From: Leptoclinus maculatus
Lineage: Eukaryota > Chordata > Actinopteri > Perciformes > Stichaeidae
Reading direction: 5' to 3'
Assembly (NCBI GenBank): GCA_032191485.1
Contig: JAVDOI010000003.1
Coordinates: 10,044,986 to 10,108,985 of the forward strand
DNA: 64,000 nucleotides
Shown here: positions 39,989-52,505 of the stretch, in pieces
Layout of the letters: each line of letters begins with the position of its first letter
How positions within the stretch are numbered: position 1 is the first letter of the stretch
Position numbers and translations under genes: made by a program
Notes under the pieces: generated by a model
The model's input: only the letters and a program-made list of their open reading frames with translations
Told to the model about the DNA's origin: nothing
The model's database searches: none

Positions 39989-41120
39989 GGGGGGGGGGTC
40001 TCCCCATCTCTCTGAGCAACTGGACTCCTAATGGCACTGTCAAATCTAACACGGGTCTGTTTTGGGGGAGAAAAGAAAGGAGACAAAAAAAGGTCACCGC
40101 GGGACGGAGACAACCAACTTTTATACACGGTCGTGAGTTTTTTTTCTTTTCCAAGAAGATGCCATGATGCTCCCGAGATTCCTCGACAGGAAAATGTTCA
40201 TATTTTGGTATACGTGTGGTGTAGTAGTTTTGTACAGTACATTGTTCTTGTTCAATTTTTTGCACTTCAACATGTATCCATCTTTAATGACCTCCACAGA
40301 CCCCGGGAATGCCTTATTCAATGTCTTCTGCCGAATGAGTATTGAGCAATTTTTGAGATGAGGCGAGAGGAGATGGTTAGGAAATGAAAGGACATGTGGT
40401 GTGAGGTTTAATTTTCTGAAGTTTCCCAGGTGACCAGACAGGTTGATTTACTATTTTTCCAAAGAGGCAACTTCTCAGAACAAAGCATTTTGCACCTCAC
40501 CTCAATGGAACATTTATCTTTTCTTCATTTCTTGATTTTGCTTTCTGTTTCTGTTGTTTCCTTACTCCTCCTCATTTTCTTTGGTATGGTATTACGCTTG
40601 AACACGATCCCTCGGTATCATTCAAAATATTGGGAACAAAAGTTTTCTGCACATGAAAAAGTCTGCTCACCTTAACTTGCAATCTAGATATCTTTTTTTT
40701 TTAATATGCACAGATGTTTTAAAGGCAAGCCTTTCTTCAGTCGCGTGCTACATGTCAGAACAATGTGATGACTCAGGAAGTATCCGGGTGGAGTTTGCAG
40801 CACTGAACATCAGTGACGGGTCAAACATGCCCGGTGACTGCCAGCAAAACATAAAAACAGCTTACAAAAGCTGTTATTGGGATAATTCAGACTGGTTACA
40901 AATTTCAAGAAATAAGTTAATTGGACTTAATAAGTGCTTAGTCAACAGTGGACACTTGAAATACAAATCTTTTAGGCTAAACCCAAACATATGAAGAGAT
41001 CATATTTATTGACATATTATATGACTTATTACTACTGTTACTGATTATTTCAAGTTACTGATCATGCAACTCCCTTATTGTATATTATATTACTATCAAT
41101 ATTATTACTACAATACATTA

Positions 41121-41270
41121 TTATTACATTATAAGTTATGCGAGTTGATCTAATACATTGTTATTACATTATAAGTTATGCCAGTTGATCTAATACATTG
41201 TTATTACATTATAAGTTATGTGAGTTGATCTAATACATTGTTATTACATTATAAGTTATGCCAGTTGATC
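41121..41270 (+). repeat. 40-bp tandem repeat, 3.75 copies
   Basis: Units begin at 41121, 41161, 41201 and 41241, each starting TTATTACATTATAAGTTATG. They are identical except for two bases after that phrase (CG, CC, TG, CC), and the last copy is cut at about 41270. It is AT-rich and lies inside the predicted bmf 3' UTR. Confidence 0.9.
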
Positions 41271-42970
41271 TCATGCCTATAACTTCCTTAATCTGCTGGG
41301 CGGCTGCATGTTGTCTGAGATGGAGCACACTGAAGAAGGCCTGCGAAAGAAACTTTAAAGGATCCATGAAAAGATATTGAGATTAAAGTGAGGTGGTGCT
41401 GACTTTTGCATGTGTTTTTAGAGGTCGAGCACCTGTGCACTAAATTACAACATGAAAGTAAAGCGCATTGTTTGTTATACGGGGCAAAATTTAAGTATTC
41501 TTTACCTGAATAGCAACTAAACAATTAGTCCAAGGCCACCGTGATGATTTTATTCAGAAGACCAGATACCCATTCCTCCGTTGTTCCCACACTCAAGTTA
41601 TCCCTTTTTGTTTTCCATGTGTTCTCTTCATGTGATTGTTTTCAGACCTCCATGCCCTTGAAGTGGAGCTGTGGATCCACTGTTTTTGCACTAGCCGTAC
41701 ACCCTTCAAGAGTTCAGATTGTTACCTCTGTCTCGCATGAAGGTTTTTCACTTATGGCTTGTTTTCTCGCCGCACCATTTCAGATGTATTCACTCTTATG
41801 TCCAAGACAAATAATCAATGTTGAGGCCTGACTAATTGCAGTCTGGGATTTGGATTTGGATTCTAGAATGTTTCAGGCTACACTTGAGTCACAATAGAGC
41901 CACAGGCAAAACAGGTTTCTATCCCGGTGTATTGTTTCTGTTCACAGTGTGTTTTCTGAACACCAAACAATACTGCATAATCAATCTGTGAAACAGATCG
42001 TCTCAGGCTACTTTTATCGGGTTTTACATCATTTTGTATTCTGTTGGGTGATCTTGTATCGTCTATGGTGCTCAGATCCAGATTTGGGACATTTTTAGTA
42101 CATATAACCACTCAGCTGACAAAAAAAGGACAAAAATGAGAAAGACTGTAATTATTGTTGAAATATGAATATGTTTAAAGACACTGTTGAAGATGCTGTT
42201 TGTTATATTTTCCATTGCTGAACCCAAGCCAACTTGTGGACCCAAGGAGCAGTACATATCAGGGGTCTGTAATTACTTGCTCCTTACGATGTGTCAAGTT
42301 TATCACTGCATAATTAGGGTTTCCTCTCATTCTCTTAAAGATTTCTCAGGGACAGACTTTGTGGGCTACTGGTTTAACCTTGAGAATCTGTTACATGGTT
42401 AGAAGAAGAGCAGCGTTTTCACCCGTTTATTTATGATGGTACCGGTCGAGGTATTGTCAAGTCTTTCATTTTAATTTCAGATAAAATAAAATAAATCCTC
42501 CTGGCCAATTTTCTCAGCACAAACACACAAAAGGTACAGTTTGACTGAGGAGACTGAGGCTGGCTGTGGTGGTGACGGGGGCTACTGAGCATGTAGTAGT
42601 AAGGCGTGTGAGGTGCACTGAATGTGGTTGTGGTTATAGTTTCCTGCGGATCCTGAACACTGAGCCAGTCCCTGTAGCGCCCCGTCTCACCATTGGCTCT
42701 TGACTTCCTCTTTGTGCTACTCCTTTATTACTTGGCTATTATTCATCATCGGTTCATGTTTCTTTGTAATTTATTTTTATGTATATTTGCCCGTTTCTAC
42801 TGTATACACCCGTGTGTGCAATTACTTCTTGTTTTTTCTTTTTTTGGTTTTGGACTTCAGTTGTGCAGGTTCAGGTTGGCCTTCATTTGACCTGACATTG
42901 CTTTATGTGATGCTCAACTCAAATTCTACTTTTTTTTTTAGTGTTGCTCATCTCCTGTAGGCTCTAAGAC

Positions 42971-43231
42971 GTTTGTAGTTTGGCTTTTTATGAAGAACAA
43001 CGGCTATGGTCAGTAAGAATTCATGTTGGTTCAGTGTATTTCAATGGTGGCATGTTTCCGCAGCGCAAGTTCCATCATTCACAGCTGTGAGGAGGACAAT
43101 ATTGCGTCGAAGAAGCAGTTTATTCATCCACATGTCCAAAGTGTAACTTGCTACCATTGGAATACATTGAAACCAACATGAATTCACCATGAGCACAGCT
43201 GCTGCTCTTCACGAAGAAGAAAACTACAAAC
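42971..43231. repeat. Foldback (inverted-repeat) element
   Basis: The left arm 42971-43048 and right arm 43153-43231 are near reverse complements. The best part is GAATTCATGTTGGTT with a TGTATT-CAATGGT continuation, and both arms carry the EcoRI-like GAATTC (43017-43022, 43180-43185). The arms are about 80 bp with gaps and a roughly 100-bp spacer. It is most simply a MITE-like or foldback repeat. If it is transcribed in the bmf 3' UTR it would form a long hairpin. Confidence 0.75.
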
Positions 43232-44429
43232 CTCACCTTTCAAGCCTAGGGGATGGGTGTTTGATTCTCCAAAAAAAAAAAAATTTGGGCGGAGTATTTC
43301 TCTTATAAGGTTGTGATTTTCCAGGGAAGGGCCCAACCAATTCAGACCTTTTTCATTATCTTCCACCACCCGATTCCCCAGTCATCATGGGTACATTCAC
43401 AAAATGTGGTTTAGAAAAGCAGCAGTTTCTATGCAGTTTAACCTTTCAACAGGATATGACCTTTCCTTTGTAATTAATGAGTCATTACCCATCCCTACCC
43501 ATCGCTAATGATACACATGACATTAGAGATGCTTCAAAACACACATAAAAAGGTTGACTTCATATTAAGTCACTCGGCGTTTGTTTGTGTGTTCAATTCT
43601 TAAATCATTGTGTTGTAATCAACATGCACTGGAAAGTACTTTGTTTCTGTCGATCCCATGGGTCCCTTTATCTGTTGTGTGTTAATGTCTATTATATACT
43701 CTGGATTGTTCTCTTGGGCTAATCTTGCCATGTGTCAGATGTATACCTGTGCATTCAACAAGTAGGCTCGGATTGATGGCCTGTTTGATTTATTTGAAAG
43801 GGAAACAAGCCACCGTGGTGCCCTGTATCATTTTGTTAGAATGAGGTTCCCAAGCTGCACTCATTATTAAATGTGAGTGTGGAGAATCCCTAGAGTGGGA
43901 CATGTATTTTATGGAAACCGTCAGTGTCTTGAATTTTGTAGTCCACTTTATATAAATTTGAAGTTTCCGAGGAAGGTTTTGATTTTGAATTTTTGAATTT
44001 TTTTTTAACGATAATATTTCTTCTTCGTGGTCTTTCTTAACTTTTTAAAATGTATTTTCTTAAGAAAAAGGGTGTGCTTTTATAAGGACAGTTCATTGCT
44101 TGTAAAATAATTTTTAATACGAGTAGGATCCTTCTTGAAGTCCATGAGATCAAGGGCATTTTTTTTATATATAAAAATGAACTTGCAACATTCCTTTGCA
44201 CAACTCACCGTGGTGTAAAAACAAAACCAAGCAAACCAAAATGATTCGTGGTTCTGGTTACCTTGGCTCATGAGCTTAGAGCTATGGAATATTTGCCCGT
44301 CTTTAAAGAACAGATAAAGTGTACATGTATTTCTAAAAACCCTGGAATATGCCTTTAACTGCTCAGTTTCAACGAAGTCTTGATTATCACACACTCTCTG
44401 TAAAACCAAGAAAATGAGACCCAGCGAAA

Positions 44430-44437
44430 ATGTAGCA
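44430..44437 (+). promoter_or_regulatory. bmf: miR-221/222 8-mer seed match in bmf 3' UTR
   Basis: ATGTAGCA is the full 8-mer match to the miR-221/222 seed. Human BMF has been reported as a miR-221 target, so the match in a fish bmf 3' UTR is meaningful, though a single 8-mer can arise by chance. Confidence 0.5.
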
Positions 44438-44553
44438 TTTTTGTAAACATTGACTGTGTGTTTTCGAGACTCTACTGTGCACTCATTTTTGTGTTTATAT
44501 ATATTTTTTTTGGTTGTTGATATAATATGGAAGTAAAGACAATTTGTTCTGTA

Positions 44554-44572
44554 GTGCAATATGCTGTACATA
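44554..44572 (+). promoter_or_regulatory. bmf: miR-25/92 8-mer seed match and Pumilio element
   Basis: GTGCAATA (44554-44561) is the 8-mer site for the miR-25/32/92/363/367 seed. Four bases on, TGTACATA (44565-44572) fits the Pumilio consensus TGTANATA. Both lie 60-80 bases before the poly(A) signal, a favoured position for working sites. Confidence 0.5.
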
Positions 44573-44633
44573 TGGAGCTTTGCTCTACAAATCTTTTTTC
44601 TGGATTTCTTGTTGTTTATTGGTACTTTTTTTC

Positions 44634-44639
44634 AATAAA
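44634..44639 (+). terminator. bmf: Polyadenylation signal of bmf
   Basis: AATAAA is followed within 15-25 bases by a GT-rich stretch (AAGGTGTCAAGTTG). This is the first convincing 3' end after the bmf stop codon. Confidence 0.6.
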
Positions 44640-44660
44640 ATTTTATTGAAGGTGTCAAGT

Positions 44661-46760
44661 TGCATTAAGTTTTATGTCTCTACAGGAACAAATAACACCA
44701 TGCTACTAATGCTCTTCTTAAGGGGAAAACTTCACTTAATGTGTAAGAAAAGCAGGAGATTGATGGCTAAAGTACAATAGTTATAGACATGCAAAATAGA
44801 TTTTCAATAAGTCCAGTCTTTCACAACTGAAAACTGTTTTTCTCTTAACTGGAACTGAATTCTGACGCTCCCTTCTCTCTTGAGCCCAAGCTTTTAGTTT
44901 AAGGAGTTATATTGTGAAAGTAAGCCGCTGATGGATTAGCCAAGTGTCTGAGGCTAGCCAGGTGTTTGAAGCTGGCCAGGCGTTTGACAGAGACCATGCC
45001 CATCACATCCCTCCTGCTGTTAGGTCATTAAATTAGTGGGAGCACTGGGGCCTCCAACCCTTTCTAATAACCGCTGTCTGCACTCTACGCACATACAATC
45101 AAGTGTTGCATGACAACTGAATGAGCCTAAGTAAAGAGCAAACGAGTACCTCACACTGCAGCGCATTGCACTGTCGCCTCCCGAAAGGTGAAGGCCAATC
45201 CTGCAGATTAGTTACACTGCAGCATGGATGCCCTCCAGGCACGGGAGTGATGGATTACTCTCGACACATACAATCGCGAAAGTTTAGTGTGTTTTGCTGG
45301 TTTGCGTGGTGAGCAAAAGTGCATTCTCCTCACAAGAGTTTTAAAAAAGGTACAGTATACTGTTTTCATTTCTATGGATGATACTTTATTCTAAATCGCT
45401 TATTAAATCTCATATAAACGTGCTTATGTTACAGCGTGCTTAAAATCACACCGTGTTGCTCTTTTATTCACCATAGCAGACAACTTACAGTCACCTCCCT
45501 CGGGGCTGACGCGTGGCACTTCCATTGTCATGCATGCCAGGTACGGTTTCACGCTGTGCCGACACCTGACTCACCTGTTTGGCCACTCGTTGCAAGAAAA
45601 AAAGTCCCTTGTCTGCGGCGCCCCCTCGACACAAACACATGCACACAATGACAGAGTGTGTCAGAGGATGTGGTTGAAACAGAACAACAGCTCCTGCCCC
45701 AGTCACGGTTGGTTTAGAGTACACAACTGTTCAGTGCTCCCCTCTTAATCCTGTGTCTTAGGTGTTTTAAGTGTAGGACTTTCAAGCCTTAATAGGAGCT
45801 AATTAACAGCGCTATTTATACAACTGTCAAAACATATAAGAATCATGTGACTAGAGAGCCCGGGTGTCATCTCTGCAGAGGGGATTGTTTTAAAAAAAAA
45901 AAGATATTATCCTAAATTTAAACCCTGTGTGCCAAAGATGTCCCCTGTCTCCTTTGCTGTTTACCTCGCCTTCATGGCTCCTACGGTCCCCTTCGTACGC
46001 TCAGCACTTTAATGGGGGAGAGCATCGGCTTTCCCTGGCTACAAACAATGGCTCCTCTGTTCCCCCGGCCTGGCCGCCTGCTGAAAGAGACACCCATTAG
46101 AGAAGCGTCTATCTCTGGGGTCAGGCCCAGGGGTCACGCACAAGTACGGCTCTTGTTTATGTCTGCAAAGCCAATGAAAACACTGCAGCCTACGTCGTTA
46201 ACTCCTACTCGCCTGGCTCTCCAGCAGACTGAAGAGGAGTTTGTGTTTGAGGTAAAGTCACAGAGTGCGACGCATTCAACCGCAGCTTCAATTTGCCCCT
46301 CTTGCTAAAGTGGTGCGTTGTGTCACTAAGTGAATAAAGTAGCTGCGTGAGAGAGAACAACAGCAAATAAGTGTTGACAGGCACCTCAGCACCTGCTCCA
46401 CGGCACCAAGCAGCAGACCCCCCCCCCCCCCCCCCTCCCTCAGGCCCTGAGAACAACTCTTCAAGTAGCTCCTCAAATCCAGCACACAGACGCAATTACT
46501 AAATTATCACCCATGAGCTCACCATTCTCATTGAGCTGTACTTTAATGTAAGTGTGATTTGAGGACAGGAGCTCTGAAGTCTCAAATGACATTAATGAGT
46601 CGGTGACTCTTTTCATTTGCCGGCAGCAACACAGAAAGGGCTGCACAGAAAAGGTTAGAAATGATTTGTCTTCAGCTTAATGAGTAACCTAATGAGTCAC
46701 CTCACCGTACAGCTTGAAGTGTGCATATCAATGGTTCCTGTGTGAAATAAGAGAGACAAG
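44661..46760. other. Intergenic DNA downstream of bmf
   Basis: No supported gene. A direct pair of GGGGTCA (46117-46123 and 46130-46136), a nuclear-receptor-like half-site, and an 18-base C run (46418-46435) are visible. Confidence 0.5.
46418..46435. repeat. Poly-C run of 18
   Basis: An uninterrupted C run; simple repeat. Confidence 0.85.
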
Positions 46761-46764
46761 TAAC

Positions 46765-47170
46765 TCATGGATTGCCATGAAATGTAGTACATTCACAGTC
46801 CCCTATAATAAATCCTACCAACTTCTCCTCTGGCATCACAAACATTGTTGTTTTTTAGTTAAATATCTCCTCAGCTGTTGAATGGATTGCATTTAAATTT
46901 GGTAGAGACATTCATGTCACCCTCAGAATGAATTGTTATCATTTCGGCGATCCTCTGACTTTTCCGTGTAGCGCCATTATCAGATCAGGTTTTAGGTAGT
47001 CCAATACTTCAGGTTATGACTAAGCAAAGCTATTACATTCCCATCAACCTCAACTGTACGCTACTTTGTAGTTAGTGCTAAAAAGCACACGGTGTGCACG
47101 TTAAGCATTTAGCTCAAAACTGTGTCCAAAGTCTTTGGCTTCACAGAGCTGCTAGCACGGCTTTGGAAAC
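46765..47170 (+). repeat. Second copy of the percomorph-type interspersed repeat
   Basis: The phrases GGATTGCCATGAAATGTAGTAC, CTCAGCTGTTGAATGGATTGC, GACATTCATGTCACCCTCAG and CACAGAGCTGCTAGCACGGCT are typical of the repeat that also left the fragment at 11997-12145. It lies in the same orientation and has no coding frame. Confidence 0.65.
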
Positions 47171-47783
47171 TTTAGTCTCTCTGGTTTGATGGTGGTTATG
47201 TTCTTTGCACGCAGGTTTGAGCTGCAAGGTCTGTCACTAAGTTGAACAACGATGATGATATCTGCCACGTGTGAGCCACCAGCACCACATCCACTCGTTT
47301 CTCATTACCTATACTCCCCTAACAGCCACAAACACACAATCCTCCTCCTTCAATCTTGACAGCAGCAAAACACTGCAGGCAAGACAACTCGACTTTGAAT
47401 TGAATAGAATGGTATTAGGTAGTTATGCAAAAGTTTTTTTGTGTTTGTTCAACATGACTTTGTAAATACCACTGTGTAGTTACACGCTTCGGCTTCGTGT
47501 CAAGTAAAAAATGACCACATGAGCAGAAAACATTTTGACAACCACACTCAGCTCCTTCCAGTGTCAGTCAAGGCGAAGTAACGCGCCCGCCTCAGCCATA
47601 GATGTATTTGAACACTTTCCATTCTTCTTTCTCCCCTCTTTGCACACATCTGGTGCTCAGGCGGGCAGTTGTCATGGGAATAAGCAGCTAAGCCAACAGT
47701 GTTGGCTGCGCAGGGGGAGAAGGGCTGATCGGGGGGTTCAGCTGGGCATGCCGTGGGCGTAGCAACTCAGCAACCATCCCCAA

Positions 47784-47803
47784 CCCCCCCCCCCCCCCCC
47801 CCC
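47784..47803. repeat. Poly-C run of 20
   Basis: An uninterrupted C run followed by CT units; a second C run lies near 47861-47870. Confidence 0.85.
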
Positions 47804-48997
47804 TCTCTCTGCCGTGACTGAACACAGCTGACCTCCTCTGGCAAAGACCCCAACCCTAACCCCCCCCCCCCACACACCTCCTCCAGCCTGCTCTGCTCCG
47901 CTCTGCCACCCTATCACAGCTGGGAGGAGAGCCTGCAGAAATTGATCTGTTAACACTTTGTAGCTGATAATAAAATAAACAGTCCTGGTTTTTGCTTTTG
48001 CATCTGGGTCATTCTCTCACTTTTAAAACTCCCCGTTTCCCTGCTACTTTGACTTCCTTTAATCGGCTGTGCTCGACCAGCTCTTTTCTTTACTTTCTCT
48101 GCTAGAGGAGAGGTTGGGCAATCACTACACAGCACTGTGAGTTCCCTTTGTTTACCAAGAGCAACCCAGCAGAGCGCAGTGCTTTGTTGAGCAGCAGTCA
48201 CTCCCGGCCTCACAGCTGTGACACACACACACATGCACAGAGCAGAAATCTCTGACTCACAAACACTAGCAGTATCCTGTGGTCAAGGGGAGGGATTTAA
48301 AATCCTCAGAGCACAGCACATGAACCTGCTGAACTTGTCCTCTCCGTCTCCTGCTGGCTATTGTTCTCCCCTCTACATTTTCCAACTTCATCGCTTTTCT
48401 TTAACATTTTGGTTTTATCCACCACCATTTGGACCCAATTAAAAGATACACCCTGTAAAGACTGCGAACCGCAGGCGGCTAGTCTCTCCACACGAGTGAA
48501 AATCCATTCACCCCGGCATGTAGCTGAGAACCTAATTATGATGGGGGGATGTCACTCAATACACCGTACATAAACAAGACGGGTCATTGTTGAGAGCTAA
48601 TTGGCAGGGAAAAAGGTTCCTGTAGCAAAATAAAAAAATAAGGAGTCACTGTGGTTTCCTGTGGACACACGAGGAGCCCTCTACGCTGGCACGGCCTGTG
48701 GTGTGCAGTAATGAGAGAAGAGCTCGCCTCATGCACGGTTTCCAGACGCACTGTCGTCGCTGCAAGCAGGCAGCACGCATAAAGGAGCTGCATAAAGCCT
48801 CCGAGCTACAGAACCGGGCCAGTTCAGTGGGTGCGTTTTTATTTGGTAGTTTCACTCAGCAGGTTGGCAGGGCGCCAGAGACGTCAGGCAGGCAGCCTGT
48901 CTTGTTAGCACACCTCACCTTGATAACAGGAGTGTGGAGAGAGGGACGAGGCCGAGGGAGAAAAACAACCAGCACACCAGGGGTGGGGCTCTAGGAC

Positions 48998-49113
<116 letters not shown>

Positions 49114-49450
49114 CTTTGTGTAGGTTTCAGTGCGTGTCGGCTCACGCAATGGACCTCCTCCAAACAGTAACAACTGCAAAAACATTGGGTTGAGTGTTAA
49201 ACTCAGAGCCGTCTTTCTGAGCTCATGTTTCACAACAGAGCACCAGGCGCTCTCCTCCCTCCCTCCCTCTCTCTTTCTCCCTCCTTTTCTTTTTCTCTTT
49301 AACTTTTTTTTTTCTACCCTCGCCTCCCATCCCCCACTTCCCTGGTATTCTTTCCCTTCTATTTTCTTCCTTTACTTATTGGCTCTGTTTTTCTGCACTC
49401 CTTCACTATCTGTATGTCTATCACATACGCATACACACTAAACTTCTCAA

Positions 49451-49467
49451 CCCCCCCCCCCCCCCCC
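49451..49467. repeat. Poly-C run of 17
   Basis: An uninterrupted C run; simple repeat. Confidence 0.85.
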
Positions 49468-50012
49468 ATCCTTACATACAGGCCCTCCTCCCCCTCCCTC
49501 TCTTGCTGGCTGTTGTTGCTGACTGACAGTGCTGATTTACTCCAGGTTTGGCTGGCTGCCAGCTCATCTCAAACAATTGCATGAGCCACAGGGCCGGCTG
49601 GCGGAGCCAAGTTTGGATGGCAATAAACAAAGTAGTAGATTGGCTCCTCTCCCCTCCTCCCAGTCCAACCCCAATCTTTGTGATCACTTCAAAACTTTAG
49701 GAACATTATTCTTTAGATTTTACCGTAACCAAAAGTCCCTGGGAGACCCCTTTCTGGGAATAAATATAGCTGCACATTATTTATCCAAGACTTTCTTCAA
49801 TCTGTCTACTACATTAGAACTATTTCTATCTCTCTCTCTATTTTGCACTGTCCTTAATTGTCCCTCAGAGAGAAGACTCCAGACGTTGATCAACCAGTTC
49901 ATTTCGTCTCTTCACACACAGCCGTCTCAGCACCGCAGCAAACCGTCGCCATCCCTGCATGCTGATTGGCTAATGCGATTTCCCAGACGACTGTGGGTAA
50001 ACTCTTGAACCC

Positions 50013-50038
50013 GTACTTCTCAAAGACTTGAGAAGTAC
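50013..50038. repeat. Perfect 11-bp inverted repeat, 4-nt loop
   Basis: GTACTTCTCAA and TTGAGAAGTAC are separated by AGAC. The hairpin is short and perfect, with no T-run and no gene around it; function unknown. Confidence 0.8.
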
Positions 50039-52468
50039 TGGTGCTTGAGACCTGAAAATGGGGAACCACCTGGGACTGAAGCTCAGAGAACCAAACACGT
50101 TCCAGTCGTCTCATTTCTGGCTTCTCATCATTAACCTGTGGTCACCTCCATTCCACCATGGGAGGACATGAAAACCCGGTTGAAGATAAAGAAAACAAGC
50201 CAAACACAGAATCTCACTAATAACTTTGGGGAAATGGGACAGTGGATGTTCTGTGGAGGGATTATTATAATATCTGTAATGAAGCTGTAATTATATTCCT
50301 GTTTTCAAAAACAGCTAACTTTTTGTAGCTGATGTTTTGGCACAATGGCTCTATTTAAAAAAAATAACAAATCTGTGATTCTGACAGGCGGTCCCTGCAG
50401 AACTCCGTCAGGGGAGCGCAGTAAAGCAAAAACAAGACAAGCCATTCCAATGAACAGATTTTCTCATAAATAATTCTCTTCCAAGACAGTTGAATGAATT
50501 TCAAATGCAGACAGAGATGAGGGTGGGCTGGAAAACTAAATAACGGTATAATGTGAACTCGTGTGCAACATTTGTTTTTGACAAGTCCAGCCCAACAGTT
50601 AAACTGATTGTGGTGATGATGATACAAATATCTCACCACTTATATGCTAATGCTGTTTGTTGTATGTACAAAAGTTCACCCAAATACTGTTATGGCCTCA
50701 AGGGTTGACCTTAGCTCCTTGGTATTTCTCTTTGTGCTCCATGTAGAGCTGTGAACCGTTGCATGCTAACTATATGCGATGTGGTTGAGTTGACCCTGTG
50801 ACGTTTATGTCTACTCCTGTTACAGATAATTGTGCTTTCCAGCAGTGGCCCTGTTTTGGTCCTAATCTAGTTCCCAAACCTGACACAAACACACGTACTA
50901 ACACAGAACAACAACTGCATTATCACCCACAGAAGGTGATGTGAAACTCCTACGACGGGCATGTGAAAGTATCCCTGTGGCGCTGCTTGTTTTTGTGGTG
51001 TGCACAATGTTCCCCTCGATGCTGCGACACCGTGTAGACAGAGCAGGCGGCTCTGCAGACTTGTGAGGGGTGTGAGGGTTTCATGTGACAGCGACTGTGC
51101 GCTGTGTTGTGGTGCGGTGAGGTGTGGTGAGGATGGGCCCTGCCTGGCGAACGGCTGCGACGCCGGAGAGAGACGGCGGTGAGCCTTGTGGTCGCAGCAG
51201 ACGGAGTGCAGCCGCTGAAAGTCACCACACCGGGCAAAAGCAGGCAGGGGCTCTCAACTGTAGCCTGACCACTCCGAAAAGCCACCAGCACACTATGTTA
51301 TTACATCTTGTTGAGCATTATAACATGGCTGATCATTTGGGTTTGACATGCATGGAGCTGCCCGGCTCGTCGCAATTGCAGTGTTAGCGATGTCTGCGAA
51401 CCCGGGCCCCCCTCCTATCTCGCTGGCAAATGTTTCTATAAATCAAGGTTGTTTTGCAGATGAGAACACCTCCTGATACTGTTTTCAAGGTTTCCTGGGG
51501 AAAACAGCGGGCGAGCGTGATCTGGCTCAAAGTAGATAACACAGATGTAAATAACTCCTCATCTCCAGCTTCGGTGATAACAAGAGGCCTAACACCATTG
51601 TTTTTGGCGCACCCTGACCTATGACAGTTGTGTGCATTTGACAAGATCACAGCCCGCCAGATAATCGCACAGAAGTTGGCTCTCACTTGAAAACAGAGAG
51701 AGAGTTTTCTATCATCTTCCCCCGGCGTTATCTTGCCTCCAGCATGTCCCCTAATGGGTTTACACTGAAAATCTAGCAGATTAACAGCATTAGGCTTAAT
51801 AATTCCAGTCATGGGCACAATAAAGACGGGGCTGGGGAATCTAAGCTGTAGCCGGTCCCTCCCTGCTGGGCTCCAACATGGGAGCACTGCTCTGATCTGA
51901 ATACTAGCGGAGGGATGTCATACTAGGAAAAATTACATCAGCTCTTAAAGCTCATTGGTAAAGGTCGAAAAACAGATTAATTATAGGACATGGTGAATAT
52001 ATCAAGCATTCGGTATGAAATGCAAGACGTCTACATGGAAGCAATGACTCATTGTGACAATATCGATGCTAAATGGCTTACTTTTAGCAACTAATTTGCT
52101 AAGTACGTAGCTACGGCAACTTTACGTCCGACTATGACAATGTGGATCCACAGTCGGTCTCATTTAGGCTGGTTGCCTAATTCAATACAGTGAGACTCTG
52201 TCCCACTATATCATTTAGCGGGCTGGTCTCAGTCGACTCATTCAAACACGTTGTTCCTTCGAAAAAACAGATTTCTTGTAAAGGCCGTTCCACCTCAATG
52301 AATAGAGGGCATCCAGGGATGAATGGTGACTGCTCTCACGGGCCCCCAGACAATACTGACTCCTACAATGCCTTTAGCTGGCACACAGATTTCAGTAATT
52401 AGACTGTGACTGTTGCTGGCAGGGGGCCAGGGTCAGAGCCAGAGGAAGGGGGTAAAGGCACACTTGCG

Positions 52469-52473
<5 letters not shown>

Positions 52474-52501
<28 letters not shown>
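52474..52501. repeat. (CA)n microsatellite
   Basis: A run of about 14 CA units; simple repeat. Confidence 0.9.

Positions 52502-52505
<4 letters not shown>

Larger units (their letters stand above)
39989..44660 (+). other. bmf: Predicted long 3' UTR of bmf
   Basis: After the TGA at 39986-39988 no new coding frame or splice chain appears, and the first convincing polyadenylation context on this strand is at 44634. The inferred 4.7-kb 3' UTR holds a 40-bp tandem repeat (41121-41270), a foldback element (42971-43231) and, near its end, microRNA and Pumilio-type sites (44430-44572). An earlier end, for example near the AATAAA copies at about 42484-42493, cannot be excluded. Confidence 0.55.

Noticed and set aside
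41121..41270. Regular 40-bp repeat as a CRISPR-like array
   Set aside because: The units are directly adjacent without unique spacers, and the window is vertebrate.
44080..44571. 163-residue minus-strand frame
   Set aside because: It lies antisense in the predicted bmf 3' UTR, has low-complexity Lys/Phe-rich composition and no splice or family support.
46117..46136. Direct repeat of GGGGTCA as a nuclear-receptor element
   Set aside because: The six-base spacing fits no common receptor dimer and there is no gene nearby. It is kept only as a remark.
49529..50008. 159-residue plus-strand frame
   Set aside because: No recognisable domain, no linked exons and composition like the flanking non-coding DNA.
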